Below, one piece after another: positions 1-11,400 of a stretch of 64,000 nucleotides of DNA; positions within the stretch are counted from its first letter, which is position 1, and each line of letters starts with the position of its first letter. This DNA is from Phytoseiulus persimilis. Taxonomy: Eukaryota > Arthropoda > Arachnida > Mesostigmata > Phytoseiidae. The notes under the pieces are model-generated. The model saw only the letters and a program-made list of their open reading frames with translations, was not told where the DNA came from and ran no database searches. The translations under genes were made by a program, and so were the position numbers. The stretch lies in NCBI GenBank assembly GCA_037576195.1, contig CM075102.1:16116745-16180744 (forward strand), read 5' to 3'.

Positions 1-453
1 GTATTTCTCAGATAACTGGAGCAGAAACGGCTGCTCTGTGCGAGTTGCGAGCCATTCGAATTCCAAGAATGATGAACCAGATTCCGAGTGAGGAATGAAC
101 CGTCTTCGCGCACGGAGCCAACCTCCCAGGGATAACTCATGCTTCATCTGAAGATAATGGCGGTGAGCTATTGAACCTGATGCTCTTGGGAACAACAAAC
201 GGATTCACAGAAAAAACCAACCGTTCGAATTTCAGAATTTCACGAAGCTAGCCTCATAGAATTTCGAAAGCGGAAGGCTCCAGCTTCTAAAGGCTCGTGC
301 TGGCTACGCCACTGCTAGAATCCCTCGATGCGTCATCCGCGCACTGCCGCACGTTCAATCACTCCCTCGACGAAGTGAGCGATGAGACATATCTGATACT
401 TCTCAAGATATATTCGGAGGCTGACAACGTACAATCAATACTTGTAGATCCCT
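1..453. other. Intergenic / 3' flank of cullin-like gene A
   Basis: This stretch lies downstream of the stop codon of the minus-strand cullin-like gene A. I find no exon with splice signals and no AATAAA or ATTAAA on the minus strand here, so the poly(A) site may use a variant signal or lie outside the window. Nothing else is recognised. Confidence 0.5.
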
Positions 454-3400
454 CTAAGGTAGATAATGGTACGTGGATCCTCTGACTTCGATGTAGAGCT
501 TCTCTTCGAGAGACGTCAGGCTTTTCTTGATGAGCATGAGTTCCGCGTCTAGTTGACACAATTGCGCCTCTTCGCTGACAAGGTTCACGAGAGTATCGTA
601 TGACAGCTGTTCATGTTTCTTGAGTAATCGGATCAGCAGAGCCTCCATATAGAATTGCCGATCAACAGGGTTCGTCGCCTTTCCGTTCAGCTTCTGAGCG
701 CTCTGGGACACGAGATAAAGTTTATTTCATTGTTTAGCTCCTTTGAGGGAGATTCGGACAGCTTCTAATTCAAGACCGCAATGAAACGCCGCCCAGAGTG
801 CGTACTGACCCTCTTTCCTGCTGGCTCCACGAGGTTCACAACGTTTGTTCCAGATGTGAAGCCGAGATTCAGAGCGAATTGAGTCGGTTCGTCGAGCTCG
901 TTTGTGTGGCACAACTTCTTGAGTATCTGCATCGGGAACGAGTGGATAAGAATACAAATATTGCGCCCTCTTCAGTGCATACTGCCTCGTTCGCCAACGG
1001 GCGAGGATTCGAAACAAAAATACAGAGACATACATTCGCTTCCTCGAGCTGCTCGAGCACGACTTCCAGATCGACTTTGCTCAGCTTAGTCTTCCTTCGT
1101 ATGAAAGACGCCGAGAGGGTGTCCTCCCCCTCGAAGAGTAGCAGAACGATCGCGGTGAATGCGGAACATTTCATCAAATAAGAACCTCGGGGAAACTCTG
1201 CCTCGATTTCCGCCTGAGCCAAATTATGGAACCACTTGAGTTTCTTCGACGCTTTCCAACGTGGCTCGGGATTGAGTGCCATTTTCTCTCTCGTAGATGG
1301 GTTCTCGCGCTGTCGAGAAACTCTGATTTGTTACTCTGCTCATCACGAGGGAAGTTGAACACATGTACTCCGCTCGACGAACGAAATTTCCAGATACCGA
1401 TAGGAGCCTGGGGTTGCTCTTAGCGTAGATTCCTGTATAGTATTCCAAGTTATCTTTGATGTTTTTCGGAAGCTCCACTTCGGGTGACAGCGACCCATCA
1501 AAGAACCACAGCTCTCTACAAAGGACAGTTACTTCGATGTCCGGAGTTTCTTCCGTTCGCGGGCGGCTCTGATACACCTGGTTCACCAGCCTGCTGTCGA
1601 CTACGTCTCGGAGAACTTTCAGTGCTTCATCACCGAAACTAGCTTTTCCAGCCTGTCGAATGGGCTCCCATTGTAGCTTCAACTCGCTGTATTCCGTTCG
1701 GTTCGCTTTCTAGCTTCATCGAATTCTGCATAACCCAACTTCTCGACGTAAGAAGGAACATCAGCCCTGCGGCCAGAGAGTCGGGAGGAAGAGACTTCGT
1801 ACTCACAGCCAGTAGTGCATCTAGAGCTTTGTTTTCGAATTTCAGATCAGACCAGCGACTCTTCACCAATCGCTGGCGCAGACGAGTCAGATAAGCTTCG
1901 TGGAAGACCACGGCGGAATTCACGTATCTCGCAGCTTTTAGAGCTCGATTCAGCTCCCTCTCCATTCGCTGCTCGTCCCTCTGGGGTCCTGAGCTCAGGA
2001 TACTGTCGTAGAAAATTGCCACGAGCTCCGCCGCTGTTGAACGAACTCATGATGAGTTTGTACTGAAGGCGAATCCAGAACCTTCAGAACGACTCTATTC
2101 AAAATTCGTATCGATCAAATGCAATCTTGGTCTCCTAGTTACTCAGTCTAATCGAGACAGCACCCACACGACTCTTTGGTGAACATCTCGATATTTTTGA
2201 CCGCGTCTCTACAGACCGCAGCGCAGGCATCATCGAACGAGGGATCACCAGCAAAGGCTTCTCGAACCATCTCTGTGAGATTATCTTCAACCCTGAAACC
2301 ATGGAGATGACCGGGAGAAACGAGGTAGTCCGAGTTCTCTTGTTCCTCGAAAGCTGAAAGCGGCATCAGAGTGGCCAATTCGGGTGAGGATGACGTTTGA
2401 ACTCACATCAAAATCGTGTTGACGAATGAGCCTGCGGGATCATTCCCGCCTTCCGAGTTGAAACTATAATCTTCTGCGACATGGTGCGGGAAGGAAGTTG
2501 TGATCTGGAAATCGTCGGGAGCTTTGTGTGATCCCTGTAGCTTCGGATAATGTTCGCCCACCAACGCGCTTGGATGGATCTTATTCGCGAGCGGACACGT
2601 ACTTCAAACGTTTCTAGATCGAATCGGGGGAAGGGACATTCGATATGAAGAGTCAAATGGGAAAATAACGCACCGCCTCAAAGATCAGTTTTCTCCCATC
2701 TCCATGGATAGGTTTCAATAAGCCGTGGAGTTCTTTCAGTTTAGCGTAATCGAGGTTGATCACAGCTGTTCTCAACTGAAATACGAATGATGCCGATTGG
2801 TGAGGCACCGAATCCCGATCCCTGTTGATCAGCTTGCGTGGATTCAGACTACAAGATGATGAACGTGGAGGCGAGAAGCAATATTCTGAACGAGAATTCG
2901 ATGCTTCGAGTTCTGCTTCGCAACGAACCGTTGCTCACGAGCTCTTCGCTTGTGACTCACGTCGTCCCGAGGAGACTGAAGTGAGTGGGTTCACCGCCAG
3001 AAACTCGGCACGTCAGATCAACCTTACCGTCTTTTTGAGGAACTCAGGGTTGTTGGCGAGGATGAGTCTGTGCACACCCTCCAAAGCTGTATCATCGGGA
3101 CGTAAGTACTTCCGAGCCCTCGGAAGTTCACATTCGATAAATTTCTTGGTCTGCAGATTCGGTGAGGCACATTGAATCATCTGACGCCTCGGATGCCGAG
3201 CGAAAACAAGCTGATTTCATTGTCATTTTGGTTCCCACAAACGTTTTGGAGGAATTCCTGGAAACTCTCCGTCTCCGGCATCGTGGTCCAGAAATACTCT
3301 TCGAGGTTCACAAAATAAGCGTTCCTGTATTGCTCGTAGATCCGGAGTCGGTTATCCGTGGCTCCATCCAGTTTCGCTATTGACGCGACCACTGTTGTCA

Positions 3401-4295
3401 AATCATCATTGGAAAAAGCCGGCTTGCCCTGGACAGGGGAATACAGAAAGATCCGTCGTGAAGAAAGAATGTTTGTGGTGTCATTCAGTTTCGTCGTTGT
3501 CCTGATCGCTCAGGAAACCTCCTTCCGTAGGATGCGCTTGTGATATTACCTCTCGGTCTTGGTTGACTGTGCTCATGAGTCTTGCCGTGATTTCATCGCG
3601 AAGTGGGCAAAGAACGTCGTCTTGCCAAACTTCCAACGCCATGAGCTGGATAGTCAGCCTCTCCTCAGACTTGAACTTGTTTATCAGAGTTATCTGTCGA
3701 TCTACTTCGCGGAATTGACGCTCGAGGTCTTCCACGAGTTTGCAGAAACTCAACCATTGGTTGCGGTACGCGATCAGAAACTCCTGAAGACAATGCCGCA
3801 ATCACATTCAGTTCCACTCACGATACTCAGCTTGTAGTTTCCGCATTGGTACGCTAGTCTCCATTGATAGAAATAATCACCACATCGCTGGAACGATTTA
3901 GACGGTTTTCTGATACGTCTCGCACGTGATGTTCGAGAGTCGATCGGAGCGCTCGGTAAACCACATCGATGGACTCTTCTGTGGAACATAAGTGGTGCAC
4001 AACATCGAAGCCAAACTGGAATTGGGCTCTTGTCAGCTTTCCTGAAATTCGATGAATAGGATCCTTGATTCCATACGGCTGCCGCGAGCCATGAATGGCG
4101 AGACTTCTCGTCATCGGTTGTTACCGAAGACATCCTCAGGGACTACCACGGGTGAGTGTTTCCCAACGTTTCCCATAGTGAAGCTTCTGAACTGCGAGAA
4201 TTTTATGTGCTGTAATGCGATCTCGATCTGGGAATGGCAGAGCCTCTACCTGAAACGGTGCGCTGTAGGACATCATTCAGACTTGGTTCCATCAT
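454..4295 (-). CDS. Divergent cullin-family protein (gene A), 15 exons
   Basis: Cullins are scaffolds of cullin-RING ubiquitin ligases: the N-terminal repeats bind substrate adaptors, and the C-terminal domain binds RBX1 and carries NEDD8. Exons I infer (minus): 4295-4250, 4191-4147, 4041-3926, 3887-3822, 3783-3550, 3428-3243, 3150-3028, 2775-2674, 2504-2407, 2292-2168, 2033-1807, 1709-1398, 1309-1034 (or from 1243), 926-810, 702-454. All phases agree, giving 773 aa (751 with the alternative), the usual cullin length. Recognisable parts in order are the N-terminal repeats (ALEVWQDDVL), the FYDSIL / FHEAYL helices, PDIEVTVL before the alpha/beta region, KKLKWFHNLAQAEIEAEF, IVLLLFEGEDTLS, and the C-terminal winged helix LLIRLLKKHEQLSYDTLV. 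The lysine in LLIRLLK, near residue 719, matches the NEDD8 site. The protein ends in YHYLP instead of the usual YxYxA. It is very divergent; CUL3 or CUL4 origin is undecided. The start is the first ATG in frame, but the frame is open upstream to about 4400 behind a possible acceptor, so a further 5' exon is possible. Confidence 0.8.
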
Positions 4296-5464
4296 GCTTT
4301 CGATTCGATTGCGAGACCACATATTCCAGTAACACTGTACGAACGTTCGAAAGGATTGAGCGCGATTCGCGTAGTCACGACGCGCATCATGAACGCGCAC
4401 CTATTGGAATCTCAAGCGCGACCGCGCATCAATCAGCTCAGCCAGAGGGCACGCAGGCAATCGAACGGCTGCATGTGTTACGAAAATAGAGACAAAGACA
4501 TATGCGGCGCACTCTATACCCGTTTTGACTCCGCGATTCGAGACGCGCGGCCCGAATCAAAACACCCCAGTCGCACGTGAATCATCCTCCGTGCGAACAG
4601 CACGGCACTCTGGGATGCAACGGAATGAGTCTGGAAGATCTCTGGCGATACTTCGATGTTCTTCATATCCAATAGGGTACCGATATCAGATAGTCATCTG
4701 AATCCCTCCGGAAAATCGTCAAGCTCGCCGACGCTGTTGACATGTGGTCTTTCCTCGATCCATGCAAGCGTGGGAAACCATTTCATCCCAGTTTCTGCAG
4801 GTTCTGTTCGAGATGATGAAAGCGCGTGGAGGAATCGTTGATATTGCTCCACTACAACGAGAAATGAGTCCCGGAAGAATAATCCTCCGCTGGACACTCA
4901 GGTGTTCATTTGTTTCGGCCGCAGCTGATTGTTTGTAGACCAGCTGCTCGACTATAGTTTCCGGGGACTGGGGTCCTCGAGGCAGGAACGACTTCCTACG
5001 ACTTTACGACCCTGGAGAAGCGGAAGAGTTCGACAGTTATCCTCTTCAGTCGACTTCTCGAGAGCGGAACGCATGAATTTTCGGTGAACTCAATAGAAAA
5101 TCCTAAGCTGAGCATTGGTATGACTGTACGGCGGACTCTCGATCCCTGTAAATCTACTAGAGATGAAGGACACTGTCAATTTCTGGTGATACGCCAGTAC
5201 GTCATTTTATTCAGGGTTCTGGTGTGAACCCGGTCGAGTCGGCGGGCCACTCAAATACAATGGAGTTGAACCCCTCAGAGATCGGCCATGGTCGTATATA
5301 CATCACAAAACCTCAGCTCTAGACTCTACTTTAATGTAACGGCTCGAAAGATTCACTGTCCCGCCTTCGAAAAGGTTCAACTAGCGGAGATCTGACGGCG
5401 CAAGGATACGAGTCCGAGCACGATCTGCCTCGGAATCGTCAGGATCCAATGTCGCCGTGAAGAA
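4296..5464. other. Intergenic between the two cullin-like genes
   Basis: About 1.2 kb between the 5' end of gene A and the stop codon of the upstream fused cullin gene. It should hold the 3' UTR of the upstream gene (see the AATAAA at 5206-5211) and the promoter of gene A. An open frame continues 5' of the proposed gene A start, to about 4400, behind a weak acceptor. No other exon is recognised. Confidence 0.5.
5206..5211 (-). promoter_or_regulatory. Poly(A) signal of the fused cullin-like gene
   Basis: The minus strand reads AATAAA about 250 nt downstream of the stop codon at 5465. It is the first canonical signal after that stop and fits a short 3' UTR. This is a sequence match only; the cleavage site is not determined. 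Confidence 0.45.
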
Positions 5465-8400
5465 TCACGGCAAGTAGATCAATGTGTCGGTTTCCCCGTC
5501 GTATTCGAGGAATTCTTTTAGAACGAGATCCTCCAGAGCCGCGATGATCACTGATGGTTCTGGAGAGGTTCGAGATGCCAGATACCAGATGGTGTTTTGC
5601 ACAAGTTCTTTCTTCGTAATTTTTGAGGCTCTCTTCGCGAGGCGCACCATGGCTGCCTTGGTCAGAATCACTTCCCTCCTTCTCACGTCGTCTTCCGATT
5701 CGATCTTGGCCACCGTTTCAGGCTGAAAAGAACGGAGAGTTTGACCAATGGGTCCCCAACGCTGTGATCGAGTTCGCTCTCAACTCTTTGGGAGCTCACC
5801 TCGTCATCTTCTTCATGAATAACATCGAGCCGCAAGCCGTGTTTCGGTGATTCAAAATCCAGGTTCAGAGCCAGCGTCTCTCCCGTAGAGCGGCTCTCCT
5901 TCGACACGAGAATCTGCCATGTTTCGGAATGAGACTTTTAATGGTCTGCTCGGACCGCTGATCTCGGATCCCGAGTTCCAGATGGAATCCAGAACCGATT
6001 CAATGTCAAGCTCTTATACTCTCCCGGAGGCCACTCACGTTGAGCTCTATGAGCTTGGCGACCACAGCTCTCAGATATCCCACGCTCAGGTTCGTTTGCT
6101 CGAGAATGGCTTCAAAGGTTTGTTCGTCTGTATTTTCAAACGTGAGCATTACAGCTGCCACAAGCGTATTGCACTGTACATCAGGCGCTCGGTGACGTGG
6201 GTTGAGATTCCATTGCATCTCGACCGTCGAGGAATTGTGAGCCCAGGTCAGTTTCCGGTCACTGTACTCTAACTGCAAAACATCCGCAAAGGAGAGTTCA
6301 GAGACGGAACAATGCTCGGCTTGGCCTGGAGCGAGACATGAGCGTAGCCGACGGACTCCTGCTGCGAGTAAGCAACAAAGAGCGAGAGAACAAACCTTAT
6401 ACAGATCTTCGAAGCTGCACATGATTCTCCGCAGTACCGGTGGTGGCGTAAAGGTGACAGCCGGGGGCGATATCGGCCAAATTTTCTCTCGGAGAACGCG
6501 AATGTTGAATTCGACACCTTGAAAAGTGGGTGCATCGTTCGGCTCACAGTCCTCTTCTAGGAGTGGCTCACTCATCGACTCTCTCATCTGTTTCCACCCT
6601 TTCAATTTATTCAGAGCCCGGAGCGTTGACCCTCCGTCAGCTTCAGGCTCTTTGATGAGGGTCTCCGATCGTCCGAAGTCCCAGGTAGACGCCAGGAGCG
6701 ACATGCGTTTCTCACTCAAAAGGAGATCGAAGAGCTGGTGCTCCATTTGCCTTGCCGTACTTTCCTCGAGGAACTAGAAAAGGTTCATCTTTACCATGCA
6801 AGCAAGCTTGGTAATACAGCGCTCGAGTATTCTCTCCTCGAGGACGCCAGTCTCACCTGGCGGATGAGTCGGAACATTCGGACTTCGAAATGGCTCAAAA
6901 AGGGCCCCTCGCTGAGCACCCTCGCTGTGAAACGATGTGCGTAGAGCCTCGATAATCCTCCCGGGTTCGTAACAAACTGGAATGCCCGAGCCACCTCCTC
7001 CATACGGACACAGGTGAGCTCAGCCGGGCTGTGCCCGTTTCGTACGCTCAGATGAGGAGAAAAGGAATAATCGACGAGCAGTTGATGAGCTTTTGACGAA
7101 ATTCGCTCGTTAATCGATGGCGTGAACATATCGAAGATAAGGGGGGAGCAACTCAAACGGAAGGAACTGAGTACCAGTGACGAATCCGACCGCCCGAGCG
7201 CTCTTGTAAACGGAAAGCAATACAATCATATTGACCAGCCGCCCTCACCTTCGCAACCGATCGATCTTGCCTTCGCGAAGACGGCAGATCGGAAACCCTC
7301 AGAAACCGCGGCTCGCACTGCTTCTTTGTTGATCGAATGCACGAAACTGTCGAATTGAGACGATGCCCTGGAATTCCAATTAAGTAAGTTTTCTCACGAA
7401 GACCCGATCTGGTCGATATTTGAACGCATTATCGTACAGTGTCCCAGTCGAGAAGTCGACTTACTTGACGAGCGCTAATGCAAGCGATTGTGAGGAGTCA
7501 TCATCCTTCGCTAGATGACTTTGAATCTCGTTAAGACCTTGAACTTCGCAGAGAGAGGTTATCTGCAAGGGCTCGTCATTCAGCAAAGACTTCCTCGGAA
7601 TGGATAGCACGCGTAGCAGAAGGGGGCCCTATTTGCCGACGGACGCGTTGATGACTTATATCACACAAAGTCGACCCCGTCGTGCGTAACGTCGTTCTGA
7701 GAGCTGTTCAGTCTCTCATGGCCTTGAGGCATGATGCCGACGGGAACTCCGATGATCACAGAATCCTCACTTCGAACGAGCGGATCCTGGTCTCCGTAGT
7801 CATGAAAGTTAGGCTCCAAGTTCAACAGTAAAATCACTCTCGCTGCCGACTGGCGCGTTGATGACTAATTAACAGAGCGGTGCAGCGATCTCGCCAGGGC
7901 CCGATCTGCATGAGATCGGGAATCTTGGGAATGTACTGGGTGATCAAATTAGGTCGGGAATTTTTTTCGCCATTCTCCTCTTGACTGTTACCAGAGCTCA
8001 GTAGGCCCATTTCGGAATTTTTTTTTGCGAGATGTAGCTCATTCACTCGGCTACATTTCCGACCAATTCCTACAGTCGTTTCCCGTCCCATTTGGAACTT
8101 CACTCTTGAAGAATTTGCAAAATTTTTGTCCCCTCAAATTTGGAGGGCTCGCAAATCTTGCAGAGGCGGCGCAGCTGAGTTCGCTCGGTGTTATGTGGGA
8201 GGGTGTCCATCTGACAAAAATTTCCCGGTGTTATGTCGAAGGGTGTCCATCTGAAGAAAAGTGCCCGGTGTTATCTACATCCCGTTCTCAACTGGGAAGA
8301 ACAACCGAGCCAGAGCATTAAAATGTCGCCAGAATAGCGGGTGCCGCGGAACCTCCGAAATTTGACCGACGAGAGCTCTGTAACTTCTCGAGAAGAGGTA

Positions 8401-11400
8401 CCTGGTCTCGAACCGCAAGCTGAAGTTGCGTATCCTCTCTCCCACCCAATCGATTAGACATTTCCCGGTTGATTTTGTTTATCCATCAAAACTCGACTCC
8501 TGCCCTCGTGGGCAGTATCAGCAAAAACACGAGAAACGAACGATTTTCCATGGCGACTTTCTCATGCTTTGGCTTGTTGATTTTTTGTCAGGTGGACTCC
8601 CTCCCATATCACGTCGACCGAAGTTGGCTGAGCTCTGAATAACAGTAAAAAAAGTGGCGAATGAAATTCCCGACCTCATTTGACCGCCCTGTAGAGTATG
8701 CCCACATGACGTGGCAACGAATTCCGATGGGCGTCAGCCGGAGTTGTTTTTGACTCTCCGATACACAAGTACCCGAGGAAAACGCGGAGAACCGAGGGAG
8801 GGTCACGAGTTTCGAGTTGCAATGTGACGGAGAGGGCGTGAGTCAGGTGGAAACAATTAGGGCTTGAGATCGTGACGTTCCCACGCACGTTGCGTTCACG
8901 GGGTGACCCCTTCTCTCGTCTCACCGGTGTTCGGTCACTTTGTCGTCGCCTCAAGATGGGAAGTGAACTCCGTTCCCGATCTCTGGTGACTCATGATTCA
9001 GGAAGATTAGACTTGGATTCGAAGCCTTCCAATCGACTTCTAACCAGCATGGGTGTGCGCGTGGTCCCCCGACCTCACGGACTGTTGAAGCTGTTCAATG
9101 AAATGAACTGATCTGCGATGTTCATCGCGCGATTCCCTCCCATGGGACAGTTCCGACGCGTATCTGCTTGGATTCACAGTACTACGACGTTTTCCTCCTG
9201 AACGTCTTCACTCAGCAGGGATGGAAACCAACAAACCTTTGCGAAGAAATTTTCACCCTCTTCGGTGTAGCCCAAGTCTCCGAGGCGACACATTCTGTTA
9301 ATTGCTTGTACGTTTCTTTCGTATAAGGGACCTTCGATCTGGAATGGAGCTGATTCCATGAGCCTCAACCTTGCGGACTGCGGAGCGTTCGGAACGAAGG
9401 AAATGTTGCGATTCATTCGAGGCGTTCAGCCGCAATCCCGAAAACCCCCACCGCCCCCCTCCCCCCCCTCCGAAGCCGTGAAGTTGAATGACAATCTCCC
9501 GGTACTCACATTTTCGCTCAAGAACTCGAAGTAAAAACGCATCAAACGACTCTTGAACTCCTTGATTACCACTTTAAAGAAGTGCAGTTTCTCACGAGCG
9601 TGCTCAACTCGATCTCTGATTGCATCAATCTGGGAATGGAGGACCGAATCATCAACCGATCGCTTCAGATTTTCGTCTTATCTGATTATTCGAAGAACAC
9701 GAAAAAAGGTTCTGACTTGAACAGCCTTCATGTTCTAAATGTACTATCCCCTCGTTTGACTACATTCCATGTGCCAGCAGAAGCTCGATTGGAAAACAGA
9801 CCTCGGACTCCCAGTTGTCCAACGTGAGTTTCCCTCGTAGTTTTTGTATAATGTCGTTCGCGTATGGTGTCATGACGCGTCTGCCAAAATATTTTTGGAA
9901 CTTGATGTAGTCTCCCCGACGGATCATATGAATCGAGTTGAAGACCGCAAGGAGCTTCAGGCTCAATACGGCTCCTGGGTCCTGCAATTACGTGCGTTCA
10001 TTATTTGTCCAGGAATGTAGCGCTCTCTCGTCCATCCTCCGGATCTTCGGGCTACTCGAGCTGCTGTTTCTATTTCCGAATGATACTCAGGATGCCGACT
10101 CACTGAAAAGTATTCCCGGAGCAGAACAACCAAGTGATTGTTCAGTTTTTCACGCTCGACATCGAAGACCAGCTCGGCCCAATCGTTGAAGCACATATCG
10201 AATAGTTCGAACTTATCTAAACGCGTCCCAAAGCTTGACAGGAGTGTGTCGTGGAAGAAGAGATATTTACAGTGAGTGGTCCACGACTTGAGGTAAAAAT
10301 CGCAGTAGGCTTCCTGAAAGGAAGGAGATAGAGTATTCCTGGATCACCCGCATCAGTTCTCCTTTCAGTCGATTTCACACACCGCGACGTCTGTCGAAGA
10401 TTCCGTTCGGATTCTGCGATGGCTTACACTCTGTTTGATGCGCGACACCGAGCCCCTCGGAAAAGTTATGATCTCTGATCGGATCTTCGCCCGAGCCTGA
10501 TCTATCCAGAACTTTCTGACGGGTGGCGATTCGGCTTCTTCGCCGCAGATTGCTCTCATACGTGTATAGATTTCATTCGTCCGTCTTAGTCCGTGGGGAA
10601 CTTGAAAAAATCGAAGAGTAATTGAGGTGAGAGCTATGAGGAAGACCTGTCCCCTCCATTTGGGAGTCATGCCAAACGGAGGCCCCGGCCCTCGTAAGAC
10701 TTCTGGGTGTTCTCGGATTCACGAGGAATCTTGAGCTTACCGCCATGCTTCGCGTAATATTCCGAGCTCCACAGCAGTCCGAGGGTGTCCTGTGAGTTGG
10801 GGAGAAGCTATGTTTGAAGGAAACTCAACAACACGCGTCCGCGGCGAGCTGGAGCGACGGGAATCGAACAAAAATCAAACCTTTTCGGCGAAATATTCAA
10901 GAGGCATCAGCTTATCAGCCTCGCCGGAACGTAGGAACTTCTTGAACAGCACGGATACCTCCCGGGCGGCCTGGAAACCGGGTTGTCACTTGAGGGTCCG
11001 TTATTCCCAGGGGGCTTGATAACTATGATATGGAGCGGTGCGAAACGTACTTCTTTGAAGATGACTTTAGACCAGTGCTCAGACATGCGAACCTCCAGGG
11101 ACTGTTGAACTCTATCCGACAAATGCAATTCTTCCGCTATTTTCACGATGCTTCGTTTCCATTGACCAAGCTGGAAGCAGAGTTTCAAGAATCCGAGAGT
11201 AATTCATTTGTGCCAGCGATTGGAGTGCGAACACGCTTCCTTCCGAATATGAGGTTGTATACTAGAAAAGAGCGGGGGGGGGGGGGGGGGGGGGGAATAT
11301 ACTTCACTCGATTCGAGATCCGCACCACTCACTTTGTCGATTGTCTCTATACATGCGGTTCGAGACTCAACGTCTCTCATGCACTTGTCGCCCAAGTTCG

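Noticed and set aside
10428-10600. Exon read as the N-terminus of a separate third cullin gene
   Set aside because: A strong acceptor (TTTTTTCAAG) and matching phase join it to the exon at 10789-10741, and its content fits the helices after the YYAKHG segment.
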